Origin: Lacinutrix algicola
GTDB taxonomy: Bacteria > Bacteroidota > Bacteroidia > Flavobacteriales > Flavobacteriaceae
DNA length: 64,000 nucleotides
NCBI RefSeq assembly: GCF_001418085.1
Contig: NZ_LIQH01000040.1
Location: 62,001 to 126,000, forward strand
Direction of reading: 5' to 3'
Shown: positions 16,691 to 25,458 of the stretch, in pieces
Layout of the letters: each line of letters begins with the position of its first letter
Numbering within the stretch: position 1 is the first letter of the stretch
The notes under the pieces: model-generated
What the model was told of the DNA's origin: nothing
What the model saw: only the letters and a program-made list of their open reading frames with translations
Database searches by the model: none
Program-made: the position numbers and the translations under genes

Positions 16691-17000
16691 TTATTTACAA
16701 ATAACAGAAAAAAGCAGGTTTATACTGCTCAGAAACCGTGATACATTGGTTATTAATAATAATCTGACTACGCTCAATAACTTCAATATTTTTTTAAAGC
16801 ATAATAAAAGAGCGACGCACACGTAAATATTGAGTTTTTGGTAACTCTTCTTGCAAAGACTTTAAGCTCGTAAAGGTTATAATAGGCTTCGGATTAAAAC
16901 TACTACTACTCTCCTTTTTTCATTTTATTAATTCAAACCAAGCATGTACGTTATTTGCAGCAGCAAGAAGCTTAGCGTAATCAAAAGGCTTCAATATATT
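16691..17000 (-). pseudogene. Decayed LytTR response regulator
   Basis: The minus strand encodes remnants clearly homologous to the LytTR regulator at 20298-21035. LKSLQEELPKTQYLRVRRSFIM matches its SLKSLEAELPEHQFMRVHRSFIV. Next come an in-frame TAA where the intact gene has an Asp codon, and then NIEVIERSQIIIN and ITVSEQYKP to a stop at 16691. About 150 bp of the LytTR start region are deleted. A short stretch of the linker and receiver end (AAASKLR-like, to about 17000) remains, and the rest of the receiver is gone. It cannot make a working regulator. Confidence 0.75.
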
Positions 17001-17140
17001 AACTATACAAATGTTCTGATTTTATCGATTGTAATTCTTAATTTATAAAACAGAGAACGCAACTCAATTTCGGAATAAAGAGAACTAAAATTATATCAAT
17101 TAATTAAGCCTTTAATCACTTATACCTTTTTATAGTTTAA

Positions 17141-17148
17141 TACCTTTG
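17141..17148 (+). promoter_or_regulatory. Candidate -7 box of the MFS gene
   Basis: TACCTTTG matches the Bacteroidota TAnnTTTG element and lies 36 bp before the ATG of the MFS exporter. No clear TTG sits at the -33 distance, so support is partial. Confidence 0.45.
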
Positions 17149-17184
17149 ACAGCTAAATTCAAAAGTATTATTAAGTTTTAAAAT

Positions 17185-18351
17185 ATGAGTAAAAGTTTAT
17201 CCAATTCCGTACTCTATTTAATGAGTATATCTGCTGGACTTGTTGTTGCAAACCTCTATTACAACCAACCACTTTTACACCAAATGGTTGTAGAATTTGG
17301 TGTTAGTGAATCTGCCGTAAGTAATGTGCCTTTAGCAACACAACTGGGTTATGCTTTTGGTTTATTATTTATTGTTCCTTTAGGAGATAAAATTTCCAAC
17401 AAAAAAATACTACAGTTTGATTTTGCTTTAATGATAGTGTCACTAATTGCGGCATCATTATCAAGTACTTTATATCTTTTAATTATAAGTAGCTTTTTTA
17501 TAGGTTTTTCGTCAGCCTTACCACAACTATTTGTACCAATGGTTGCTCAATTATCGGACGATAAAGGTCGAGGACGTGCCTTAGGTATCGTAATGAGTGG
17601 GTTGCTAATTGGGATTCTTGGAAGTCGTGTAATAAGTGGTGTTATAGGAAAATGGTTTGGGTGGCGCTTTATGTTTTCTGCTGCAACGGTATTAATGGTA
17701 TTACTGTTTGTTTTACTTCAATATAAATTACCAAAAATTAAACCTAATTATAAAGGAAGTTACGGAAGTTTATTAAAATCGATAGGTCATTATTTTAAAA
17801 CAGAACCTTCGTTACGATTGGCTGCTTTACGAGGTGGACTTGGTTTTGCCGGATTAAGTGTCTTTTGGACCACCTTTGTTTTTTTAATGGAAGACCATTT
17901 TAATTACGATAGTGATATTGCTGGTGCTTTTGGTGTTTTTGGTATTGTTGGAGCACTTGGAGCAACTGTTGTAGGTAAAATGAATGATAAATATACTAGA
18001 AAGAGTATGATTATCTTCTCTACCATATTATTAATGATTTCTTGGGTCATTTTCCTTTTTTCAGGATATTCTTTAATTGGTTTAGCCTTAGGTGTAATTA
18101 TAGTAGATTTAGGCATGCAAGTATTACATATTACCAACCAAGTTACTATTTTTTCTAAGAATCCAGAAGCTAGAAACCGAGTGAATACGGTTTATATGGT
18201 CGGCTTTTTTATTGGTGGTGCTTTTGGTACTTTTTTAGGCGCTTATGCGTGGCAACATTTTGGTTGGCAGGGTGTTTCTATTTTAGGTCTTTTAATAGCT
18301 ATGAGTATTTTAATCGTTCAATTTATTTATGGTCCAAAAAACAAATCATAA
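17185..18351 (+). CDS. MFS transporter (DHA1-type sugar/drug exporter)
   Basis: This inner-membrane major facilitator protein of 388 residues has about 12 hydrophobic segments. The loop between helices 2 and 3 carries the MFS signature as VPLGDKISNKK (about 72-82), and the symmetric loop reads VGKMNDKYTRKS (about 262-273). LVVANLYYNQPLLHQM near the N-terminus is typical of YbhL/AraJ-like DHA1 exporters. The substrate cannot be told. It stands alone on the plus strand between the two copies of the EF-hand/LytTR block, together with a decayed NhaC gene. It may have been inserted between them. Confidence 0.88.
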   Translation: MSKSLSNSVLYLMSISAGLVVANLYYNQPLLHQMVVEFGVSESAVSNVPLATQLGYAFGLLFIVPLGDKISNKKILQFDFALMIVSLIAASLSSTLYLLIISSFFIGFSSALPQLFVPMVAQLSDDKGRGRALGIVMSGLLIGILGSRVISGVIGKWFGWRFMFSAATVLMVLLFVLLQYKLPKIKPNYKGSYGSLLKSIGHYFKTEPSLRLAALRGGLGFAGLSVFWTTFVFLMEDHFNYDSDIAGAFGVFGIVGALGATVVGKMNDKYTRKSMIIFSTILLMISWVIFLFSGYSLIGLALGVIIVDLGMQVLHITNQVTIFSKNPEARNRVNTVYMVGFFIGGAFGTFLGAYAWQHFGWQGVSILGLLIAMSILIVQFIYGPKNKS

Positions 18352-18447
18352 AAAAAGACTAACTGTTTACTTATTAAGTACACAAAAACAATTTCCTTTT
18401 CGAGGTTTCATAATAAAAAAAACACCTCATAACTTCAGGTTTATTAA

Positions 18448-18966
18448 TTAGAATTAATTTATCGCGATTGTACAATTATTGAATCTACCAAAATAGCTTA
18501 CTCTGGTTTTACAAGTATGACCGAAATTTTCTTACTTTCTTTATTAACAGGTGGTTTAGCTACATTAGTCTCTAAAAACGGAGGGATTGAGTATATTTTA
18601 ATCAAAATAAAAACATTGATTAAAAGTAAAACGTCTGCACAATTTGGTATTGCATCATTGGTTAGCGCCATTAATTTAGCTATTGCAAATAACACCGTAT
18701 CCTTTATTATTGCTGGTCCAATTGCAAAAACAATAAATGACGAGTATGATTTAGATAATCAAAAAACAGCTTCTATATTAGATATCTTTACTTGTATCAC
18801 CCAAGGACTGTTGCCTTATGGAGCACAAGTTTTAATGATTTTAAGTTTCACAAATGGTAAAATTAATTACTTAGATTTAGTATCTAATACGTGGTATTTA
18901 GTACTGCTTTTAATTTACACGCTATTATTTATTAGTTTTAAACCATTGCGTTTACAAAAGCAATAA
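18448..18966 (+). pseudogene. C-terminal fragment of an NhaC-type Na+/H+ antiporter
   Basis: The reading frame is open from 18448, with the first ATG at 18517. It matches only the end of NhaC-family antiporters: SGFTSMTEIFLLSLLTGGLATLVSKNGGIEYI, then a Thr/Ser-rich transmembrane pair with NNTVSFIIAGPIAK and GLLPYGAQVLMIL. The family is normally about 450-500 residues, so some 300 N-terminal residues are missing, and the frame is closed by a stop just upstream. With only about four membrane segments it is unlikely to be a working antiporter. It is probably a deletion remnant. Confidence 0.7.
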
Positions 18967-18978
18967 ACTACTATAACT

Positions 18979-19009
18979 AAAAAGGAGGATAACCCTAAGA
19001 TTATCCTCC
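18979..19009 (-). terminator. Terminator of the DUF6515 gene
   Basis: A perfect 9-bp stem GGAGGATAA/TTATCCTCC (18984-18992 with 19001-19009) is followed on the minus strand by a short T run. It lies 28 bp past the stop codon. Confidence 0.75.
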
Positions 19010-19036
19010 CTTACCACTAATCAACCAAACCAATTC

Positions 19037-19630
19037 TTAATTCATTTCAATAATACCAACAACCTCGTATGCTCTAGTACCATCATATTGTATTTTTTCG
19101 TATAAAATATTAGAATACTCGTAAAAAGTATCACCATTTATAACCACTTTCTCGTAATCTTCAGGAAGCTCATATACTATCGTACCAACTTCAGGATCTA
19201 CAACTTCATATTCGTTATTTATTTGTGTGTAAAATATGCCATTCGCATTATAATAGTTATGATTATTAAAACGGACAAGCTTATAATTTGTAGGTAATAC
19301 TTTTATTTTAAACCCAACCTTTGGTGCGATAACAATATAACGTTCTCTAGACTGTGTATAAAATTTATTATTTGCATAATAGTAATCTTGTCCTTTATGC
19401 TTAACAATTGTTCTATTGGGTACTGTTCTAACAGATACTACTTTTCGTTTTTGTGTTTTATAAGTTACTTTATTACTTGATATTTTTTTATTGCTTTTAG
19501 TTGCAACAGTACGTTTTGTTGTTTTTACAATTTTAACATTTTTATCTCGCTTTGTTTGTGCTGATACTTGTATGGTTAATGCTAACAAAAATGCTACTGG
19601 TAGTATGTATATTTTAATAAGTGATTTCAT
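19037..19630 (-). CDS. Exported DUF6515-family protein
   Basis: This is a 197-residue secreted or periplasmic protein of unknown function. The ATG at 19630 gives the signal peptide MKSLIKIYILPVAFLLALTIQVSA; an earlier start would add 11 residues. A Lys/Thr-rich linker follows (about 30-65). Three repeats of a Tyr-rich beta motif come next: YYYANNKFYTQ...VIAPKVG, YYNANGIFYTQ...VVDPEVG and FYEYSNILYEKI...YEVVG. This pattern is what I know as DUF6515, common in Flavobacteriaceae. It is monocistronic with its own terminator, and a 3' remnant of a second copy lies at 16096-16134. Confidence 0.75.
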   Translation of the reverse strand: MKSLIKIYILPVAFLLALTIQVSAQTKRDKNVKIVKTTKRTVATKSNKKISSNKVTYKTQKRKVVSVRTVPNRTIVKHKGQDYYYANNKFYTQSRERYIVIAPKVGFKIKVLPTNYKLVRFNNHNYYNANGIFYTQINNEYEVVDPEVGTIVYELPEDYEKVVINGDTFYEYSNILYEKIQYDGTRAYEVVGIIEMN

Positions 19631-19815
19631 AATTAATTGTATTAAGGTTAAACTAAATTTCAATACTAAGACTCTATATTGCTTCTATAGTTTAAAGATA
19701 CAGAGATAAAACCCTAATAAAAAAGCAAATAGACCAATACCAAAATTGTATCGACCAATACAATGTTTTTATAGATTGAATACTATTAACTCATACAATT
19801 ATTAAATATATCGCA

Positions 19816-19847
19816 TAAAAAAGGTATACTAGTTAAAGCATACCTTT
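19816..19847 (-). terminator. Terminator of the EF-hand lipoprotein gene (copy 2)
   Basis: An 8-bp stem AAAGGTAT/ATACCTTT (19820-19827 with 19840-19847) is followed on the minus strand by Ts. Sequence and position parallel the terminator of copy 1. Confidence 0.75.
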
Positions 19848-19868
19848 ATTTTAGACTAAAAAATAAAA

Positions 19869-20168
19869 TTATTTTAATAAAGCCAATAAACCTGTTAATT
19901 CGGTAAGGTTTAAACTAGAATTGCTATCTGTATCTAATACATTAAAGTTTTCTGCTACAGAACCTATTGCTTCAGTTGAGCTAATTGCTTCATCTTTATT
20001 AGAATCTAATAAACTAAATAGGCTAGAAATTTGTTGAACAGTTGAATTTGAGCTTAATGAACTTAACAAAGTTGCTGCGTTTGCTACAGAAGATGTGTTT
20101 ACATTTTTTACACTGTCACAACTAAACATAGTTGCTGTTAAGGCCAATGATAATAGAATTTTTTTCAT
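19869..20168 (-). CDS. Small EF-hand lipoprotein (copy 2)
   Basis: This is a 99-residue predicted lipoprotein: MKKILLSLALTATMFSC with lipobox Cys17, then a Ser-rich region. Two EF-hand-like loops, DSNKDEAISSTE and DTDSNSSLNLTE, follow. It is the intact-context paralogue of 16240-16539, with the same length and a near-identical core. It sits directly downstream of the LytTR regulator on the same strand but has its own promoter box (CAAAAGTA on the plus strand at 20197, i.e. TACTTTTG) and terminator. It may be a target of that regulator. The role is unknown; calcium binding is inferred from the loops. Confidence 0.78.
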   Translation of the reverse strand: MKKILLSLALTATMFSCDSVKNVNTSSVANAATLLSSLSSNSTVQQISSLFSLLDSNKDEAISSTEAIGSVAENFNVLDTDSNSSLNLTELTGLLALLK

Positions 20169-20196
20169 AATATAAGTTTGATTTTTTATTATGATG

Positions 20197-20204
20197 CAAA
20201 AGTA
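20197..20204 (-). promoter_or_regulatory. Candidate -7 box of EF-hand lipoprotein copy 2
   Basis: On the minus strand this reads TACTTTTG, matching TAnnTTTG, 28 bp before the ATG. A TTG lies upstream but at 16 bp rather than about 20. Confidence 0.45.
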
Positions 20205-20297
20205 CTATGCTATTCTTGCGCAAAAAAAGAGAATAGATAAACTAGATGTATTTATCTACTATTTAGAAGAATGTATAGATGAAACTAAAACAAGGAT

Positions 20298-21035
20298 TTA
20301 TAACGAATTATTATTCACAAAAGCCAAGAATTTAGGTTTGTATTGTTCTGAAACTGTGATGCGTTGTTTATTAATAATAATCTGGCTACGCTCGATAACA
20401 TCTATATTATCTAGCGCAACTATAAACGAACGATGCACACGCATAAATTGATGTTCTGGAAGTTCGGCTTCTAAAGATTTTAAACTCATTAAAGTTAAAA
20501 TAGGTTTCTGGTTATCTTTAAGCCATATTTTAATATAATCTTTTAGTCCTTCAAAATACAAAACATCAGCTAATTTTATACGTAACTGTTTATATTCGGA
20601 TTTTACAAAAAGGAATTCTTTTTCCTCCGAAACCATGTTTTGTGTCTTTTGTTCTTTCCCATTTAGCAATTCAAACCAAATATTGGCTTTGTTTGCTGCA
20701 GCAAGAAACTCGGCATAATCAAAAGGTTTTAAAAGATAATCTAATGCTTCTACCTTAAAACCTTCAAGCGCATATTGATCGAATGCAGTTGTAAAAATCA
20801 CACGAGTTTCTTTAGGTAACATTCTTGAAAATTCAATACCTGTTAAATCTGGCATTTGTATATCTAAAAACAATAAATCTACAGGTTCTTTTTTTATAAA
20901 TTCCATGGCTTCAATAGCACTACTACACTTCTTCTTTAGTTCTAGAAAAGGTGTTTTTTCAACATAACTTTCTACTAAATTCAGTGCCATAGGCTCATCA
21001 TCTACAACAATACATGTTATTTTTATATTATTCAT
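20298..21035 (-). CDS. LytTR-family response regulator
   Basis: This two-component regulator has an N-terminal receiver (about 1-120). The acidic pair DDE at 12-14, phospho-acceptor Asp58 in LFLDIQMPD, TT in VIFTTAF and Lys in LLKPFDY are all present. A C-terminal LytTR DNA-binding domain follows (about 145-240: LYFEGLKDYIKI, FMRVHRSFIVALDNID). It starts 3 bp after the stop of the LytS-type kinase gene, its expected partner. Upstream on the same strand is the MacAB-TolC efflux operon, so it probably responds to an envelope or drug signal and controls that operon or the adjacent lipoprotein. A decayed paralogue is at 16691-17000. Confidence 0.92.
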   Translation of the reverse strand: MNNIKITCIVVDDEPMALNLVESYVEKTPFLELKKKCSSAIEAMEFIKKEPVDLLFLDIQMPDLTGIEFSRMLPKETRVIFTTAFDQYALEGFKVEALDYLLKPFDYAEFLAAANKANIWFELLNGKEQKTQNMVSEEKEFLFVKSEYKQLRIKLADVLYFEGLKDYIKIWLKDNQKPILTLMSLKSLEAELPEHQFMRVHRSFIVALDNIDVIERSQIIINKQRITVSEQYKPKFLAFVNNNSL

Positions 21036-21038
21036 TTT

Positions 21039-22076
21039 TTAAGTAGTTTCAATTTCTAAATGTACTAAAAAACGATCAGCTTTTAGTGTTGTTTTAAACT
21101 CATGGCGATCAGGATACAACAACTCTAAACGTTTTACTATATTTTGTAAGCCAATACCAGAACCACTTTTATCTTCACTAAGTTTAGGGTAATTATCGTT
21201 CTCAATAGTAAAGGTTACCGTTTTATCCTTGCAAATCATGTCTATAGCAATTAAACTTTCTTTACTTGCAGAAACACCATGCTTAAAGGCATTTTCAATT
21301 AATGATATAAATAATAGAGGTGCAATTTTTATACCTGTTTCTTTTACAGGAAAACTATAGTTAACCACTGTTTTATCGGAAACTCGAAGCTTCATGAGGT
21401 CGATGTACTTTTTCATAAAATCTATTTCTTTTGATAAGAGAATAGATTCTACATTTGTTTCATATAACATATAACGCATCAACTTACTTAAACTATGAAT
21501 AGATGTTTTAGCTTGATCTGGCGAAATATCGACCATTGCATAAATATTATTCAATGAGTTAAAAAAGAAATGTGGTTGTAATTGATAATGTAAATGTTGT
21601 AACTCAGATTGTAGTTTAAAATTAGCAGCTTCCTTACGTTTTGCTTCTGTTTTTACCCATTGTTTTGTAGTTTTAAGAGCCACTGCTAAAAACAACGGAG
21701 CCATATAGGTTAATATTTGAATGTATATCGCTATTTTAAATGGAGGCCCAATTCTTCTTGTATTCTCTAGTCGTTTTTTAACTAATTCTTGAAAATAATG
21801 ATCTTCAATATATTCTTTAAAAAATAAGAAGAAGAGTATTAATCCTAAATTTACCAAGATAAATTGCAGCATTTTTTTAGGAAATAAATAGCGATTTACT
21901 AATACAAAGTAATTAATGTAAAAGACTATTGCAGAGAAAAATAAAGGAATCCAGAAGTGTGCTTTTACTCTATCTAATTCTTGTTCTTGCCCGTAAGACA
22001 ATAAGTAAGGCAAACAAAATAATGTTAGCCAAACAAGAATATGTAAAAAGATTGTAATTGTTTTATTTTTGTACAT
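21039..22076 (-). CDS. LytS/YehU-type sensor histidine kinase
   Basis: This membrane sensor kinase of 345 residues has about four hydrophobic segments in the first 140 residues. The His_kinase domain follows with the phospho-acceptor in LQPHFFFNSLNNI (about 178). The HATPase domain shows the N box ENAFKHG (about 270) and a G box in GSGIGLQNIVKRL (about 316). There is no separate extracytoplasmic sensor domain, so the signal may be sensed within the membrane. The next gene is the LytTR regulator, 3 bp away. A candidate promoter box lies at 22124, in the 188-bp gap after the efflux operon, so the pair may be transcribed both with that operon and alone. Confidence 0.92.
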   Translation of the reverse strand: MYKNKTITIFLHILVWLTLFCLPYLLSYGQEQELDRVKAHFWIPLFFSAIVFYINYFVLVNRYLFPKKMLQFILVNLGLILFFLFFKEYIEDHYFQELVKKRLENTRRIGPPFKIAIYIQILTYMAPLFLAVALKTTKQWVKTEAKRKEAANFKLQSELQHLHYQLQPHFFFNSLNNIYAMVDISPDQAKTSIHSLSKLMRYMLYETNVESILLSKEIDFMKKYIDLMKLRVSDKTVVNYSFPVKETGIKIAPLLFISLIENAFKHGVSASKESLIAIDMICKDKTVTFTIENDNYPKLSEDKSGSGIGLQNIVKRLELLYPDRHEFKTTLKADRFLVHLEIETT

Positions 22077-22123
22077 GAAATTCTAATTTATCAGTCTCAC
22101 TTATATTTCGAAGTAATTATCTG

Positions 22124-22131
22124 CAAAAATA
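22124..22131 (-). promoter_or_regulatory. Possible -7 box upstream of the LytS kinase gene
   Basis: On the minus strand this reads TATTTTTG, matching TAnnTTTG, about 47 bp before the ATG. No TTG is found at the right distance, so it is tentative. Confidence 0.3.
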
Positions 22132-22264
22132 TAAGCTGTAAAAATGGCGCCATCATCATCTTTCATTTTGTTAAGTTTTTATCGTTCTATAATTCTTATT
22201 TTAAGAATACTTCTACCCTTTTTAAATCATTACTACTATTTTTACTGTGTTTCTATTATTAATT

Positions 22265-23485
22265 TTACTCGTAACGTAACGCAGTTATAGGATCTAATGC
22301 CGAAGCTTTTCTAGCTGGATAATATCCAAAAAAGATACCTGTTACCGCACAAACTGCAAACGAAATTACTATAGAATACAGCGCAACACTTGTAGGCCAA
22401 TTTAAGAATTTTTCTATAAAAACCGTGGATCCTAGTCCTAATAGTACACCTAATACACCACCTGTAATACTTATTAAAATGGCTTCTATTAAAAACTGCA
22501 TTAAAATATCTGCTCCTTTTGCTCCTACAGCCATTCTTAATCCGATTTCTTTAGTACGTTCTTTTACAGAAACATACATAATATTCATAATACCAATACC
22601 ACCAATTAATAGAGATATACTGGCTACTGCAACTAATAAAACGGTTAACATTTCGCTGGTAGAACTAAACGTAGAAATCAATTCTTCCATAGATTGTACA
22701 CTAAAATCGTCTAGATTTGGATTAGATATTTTGTGTTGTGCTCTCATAATCTCTGAGACTTCCGTTACCGCATTTGGCGCTTCTTCTTCACTTACTGCCG
22801 ATGCCATAATTTGATTGATATAATCTATAGCCAAAATACGTTTTTGTACGGTTGTATAAGGTGCAATAACCACATCATCTTGGTCTTGACCGAAGGTATT
22901 TTCGCCTTTTACTTCTAATACACCAATTACTTTAAACGGAATATTATTGAAACGAATCATCTGTCCTATGGGATCTTGTCCATCAGGAAACACATTATCA
23001 ACAACCGTCTGACCAATAAGCGCTACTTTAGCCGCTGTTTTTACTTCGGAATCTGTAAACATACTGCCGCTTTGTAAATCAACTACTTTAATTTTGAGAT
23101 AATCTGGATTTACGCCATAAATAGTACTTGGCCAGTTATTGGAACCGTTTATAACTTGTCCGCTACCATTTACCAATGGTGTTGCATAACTTAAAAAGGT
23201 GGCTTGATCTTTAATGGCTTCATAATCTTTAAGGGTAAGTGATTGCATCTCACCTGCACTTGGCCGAACTCCACTACTTGAAGTAGACGCTGGCCTTATA
23301 GTAATAATATTAGAACCCATAGCCGAAATACTTTCGCGAATGCTTTCTTTAGAGCCTTCACCAATAGCGAGCATTGCAATTACCGATGCTACACCTATAA
23401 TGATGCCTAACATAGTTAGTAAAGTTCTCATTTTATTAAGAACGATGGCTTTAAAAGCGATTTTAAATAAATTTAATAGTCTCAT
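22265..23485 (-). CDS. MacB-type ABC transporter permease
   Basis: This 406-residue inner-membrane permease belongs to the MacB/LolE class. It has an N-terminal helix with MRTLLTMLGIIIGVASVIAMLAIG and a large periplasmic MacB core domain (about 45-270). Three C-terminal helices follow (LLVAVASISLLIGGIGIMNIMYVSVKERTKEIG and onward), including the MAVGAK coupling motif and YYPARKASALDPITALRYE at the end. The ATPase domain is on a separate gene 2 bp upstream. With the adaptor and TolC encoded upstream it would form a tripartite efflux pump for peptides, antibiotics or siderophores; the substrate is not known. Confidence 0.93.
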   Translation of the reverse strand: MRLLNLFKIAFKAIVLNKMRTLLTMLGIIIGVASVIAMLAIGEGSKESIRESISAMGSNIITIRPASTSSSGVRPSAGEMQSLTLKDYEAIKDQATFLSYATPLVNGSGQVINGSNNWPSTIYGVNPDYLKIKVVDLQSGSMFTDSEVKTAAKVALIGQTVVDNVFPDGQDPIGQMIRFNNIPFKVIGVLEVKGENTFGQDQDDVVIAPYTTVQKRILAIDYINQIMASAVSEEEAPNAVTEVSEIMRAQHKISNPNLDDFSVQSMEELISTFSSTSEMLTVLLVAVASISLLIGGIGIMNIMYVSVKERTKEIGLRMAVGAKGADILMQFLIEAILISITGGVLGVLLGLGSTVFIEKFLNWPTSVALYSIVISFAVCAVTGIFFGYYPARKASALDPITALRYE

Positions 23486-23487
23486 AA

Positions 23488-24231
23488 TTAATCGTCTTGT
23501 TTAGGTAATTTTGCTAACTCTACTTTTGCTGATTGTACATTTTCATTTTTGTTATCTTGAATGATATTTCCATCTTTTAAAACAATGGTTCTACTACTAA
23601 ATGTTGCAATATCTTCTTCGTGCGTTACAAAAGCGATGGTAATACCTTGTTCGTTTAACTCTTGAAAAATGGACATAATTTCATAGGCAGTTCGTGTGTC
23701 CAAGTTTCCTGTTGCTTCATCGGCAAGTAACATAACAGGATTATTAACCAGAGATCTGGCAATGGCAACACGTTGTTGCTGCCCTCCTGAGAGCTGTGCT
23801 GGTGTATGATCTAACCGTTCACCTAGACCTACTTTTTTTAAGGCTTCAATAGCTCGTTTTCTGCGTTCTTCAGTAGAAACTTTACTGTTATATAGTAATG
23901 GTAATTCTACGTTTTCAATAGCCGATGTTCTTGCTAATAGATTATACGATTGAAAAATGAACCCAATTTTCTCGTTTCTTATGGTTGCTAATTCATTTCG
24001 AGATAAATCTTTTACCGATACACCATCAATTTCATATAATCCTGATGTTGGTTGATCTAAACAACCCAATATATTCAACATCGTACTTTTTCCAGAACCC
24101 GATGAACCCATAATGGTTACAAATTCCCCTTCTTTTATATCAAACGAGATACCTCGTAAAGCGCGTACCGTTTCGGCTCCCATGGTAAATTCGCGTTTTA
24201 AATCTTCTATTTTTATGATTTCTTTGCTCAT
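23488..24231 (-). CDS. MacB/LolD-type ABC transporter ATP-binding protein
   Basis: This 247-residue ATPase partners the adjacent permease. Walker [10 protein letters not shown] (about 44), Q loop FIFQSYN, signature [15 protein letters not shown] (about 147), Walker [12 protein letters not shown] and the switch His in VTHEED are all present. The ATG at 24231 ([15 protein letters not shown]) is chosen: it starts 4 bp after the adaptor stop, whereas the longer frame would overlap that gene by 80 bp and add a poor Gln-rich stretch. It is cytoplasmic, bound to the inner face of the membrane. Confidence 0.94.
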   Translation of the reverse strand: MSKEIIKIEDLKREFTMGAETVRALRGISFDIKEGEFVTIMGSSGSGKSTMLNILGCLDQPTSGLYEIDGVSVKDLSRNELATIRNEKIGFIFQSYNLLARTSAIENVELPLLYNSKVSTEERRKRAIEALKKVGLGERLDHTPAQLSGGQQQRVAIARSLVNNPVMLLADEATGNLDTRTAYEIMSIFQELNEQGITIAFVTHEEDIATFSSRTIVLKDGNIIQDNKNENVQSAKVELAKLPKQDD

Positions 24232-24235
24232 CGTA

Positions 24236-25447
24236 TTATCTTTTTCCTCCACCTCTTGTTGTTGTTGGCATAAATGGACTTTCGCTTTTATCTGCTGTTT
24301 TTGTTTCAGAAGCACTTACGCCTTCTAAACTGTACACTAATTTGTCACCTTCAGAAATTCCGTCAATAATTTGAACGTTTACGCCATCGCTTGCTCCCAA
24401 TGTTACTGGTTTAGAGGTAACTTCACCATTACTTCCATACACCCAAACAACGCTTCCCGTATTTCTTTCAGCCGATCTTTCTTTTGGTGTTTCAACTGTA
24501 ATATTTTGTTGTTCGTTATACGCCGCAAGCTCTAGTCGTGTTGGCTTAAAATTAATGGCTTTGGCTTCAGCTGTTAACACATCTTTTAATTCTAAAGTGT
24601 AAATAGAAATGGTAGCTGTTAAACCTGGTTTTAGTTTTAAGTCTGGATTATCTGCCTTAATCACAACGGTATATGTTACAACATTTGAAGTAACCGTTGG
24701 ATCTAAACGTACGAGTGTTACTTCACCTTCAAAGGTCTCTCCTAGGTAGGCATCTACTGTAAATTCTACACGTTGTCCTTCTATTACTTGTCCAATATCT
24801 GCTTCATCCACATCTGCTTCTACTTGCATTTCTTTTAAATCTTGCGCAATTGTAAATAGCGTTGGTGTACTTAAACTTGCTGCTACCGTTTGTCCTTCAT
24901 CGATCGCTCTAGACAATACCACACCATCAATTGGCGAATAAATATTGGCATAACCTAAATTGGTTCTGGCTTGTTGTAAATCGGAATAACGTTGTGTTAC
25001 CGTTCCTTTTGCAGTTTCATAGTTAAAGGCTGCATCATCAAAATCAGATTTACTAATCACTTGATTATCGAACAATGTTTTTTGTCGGTCGTAAATCGTT
25101 TTTGTATAATTTCGCTGACTAACCGCATTATCATAAACAGCTTGTGCTTGTGTTTTGGCTGCATTTAGATTGGTTTTATCCAATTCGGCAATCAGCTGGC
25201 CTTCGGTAACAACGCTATTATAGTCCACATATATTTTCTCTACCACTCCAGATACTTGTGTCCCTACTTCTACTTGCGTAATAGGCTCCATAGTACCTGT
25301 TGCTGTAACCATAGTGGTTACATTTGCTTTTTTAGCAATAATCGTTTTTGCTTCTACGATAATGGCATCGTCACCTTTTAAAAACACAAAGGCTGCTGCG
25401 GCAATTGCTGCTAATACTAAGACGCTGATTATAATTTTCTTTTTCAT
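24236..25447 (-). CDS. MacA/HlyD-type periplasmic adaptor
   Basis: This membrane-fusion protein of 403 residues links the MacB-type pump to TolC. An N-terminal membrane anchor (KKKIIISVLVLAAIAAAAFVFL) is followed by a split lipoyl domain (VEVGTQVSGVVEKIYVDYNSVV and IYSPIDGVVLSRAIDEGQTV) around an alpha-helical hairpin (about 95-165). The beta-barrel and membrane-proximal domains come next. The C-terminus is Ser/Thr/Gly/Lys-rich. It lies between the TolC-like and ATPase genes with 4-12 bp gaps, so it is one operon with them. Confidence 0.93.
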   Translation of the reverse strand: MKKKIIISVLVLAAIAAAAFVFLKGDDAIIVEAKTIIAKKANVTTMVTATGTMEPITQVEVGTQVSGVVEKIYVDYNSVVTEGQLIAELDKTNLNAAKTQAQAVYDNAVSQRNYTKTIYDRQKTLFDNQVISKSDFDDAAFNYETAKGTVTQRYSDLQQARTNLGYANIYSPIDGVVLSRAIDEGQTVAASLSTPTLFTIAQDLKEMQVEADVDEADIGQVIEGQRVEFTVDAYLGETFEGEVTLVRLDPTVTSNVVTYTVVIKADNPDLKLKPGLTATISIYTLELKDVLTAEAKAINFKPTRLELAAYNEQQNITVETPKERSAERNTGSVVWVYGSNGEVTSKPVTLGASDGVNVQIIDGISEGDKLVYSLEGVSASETKTADKSESPFMPTTTRGGGKR

Positions 25448-25458
25448 AATGGTATAGA

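Noticed and set aside
24232-24315. Extended start of the efflux ATPase gene
   Set aside because: It would overlap the adaptor gene by 80 bp; [11 protein letters not shown] at 24231 is a standard start with a 4-bp gap.
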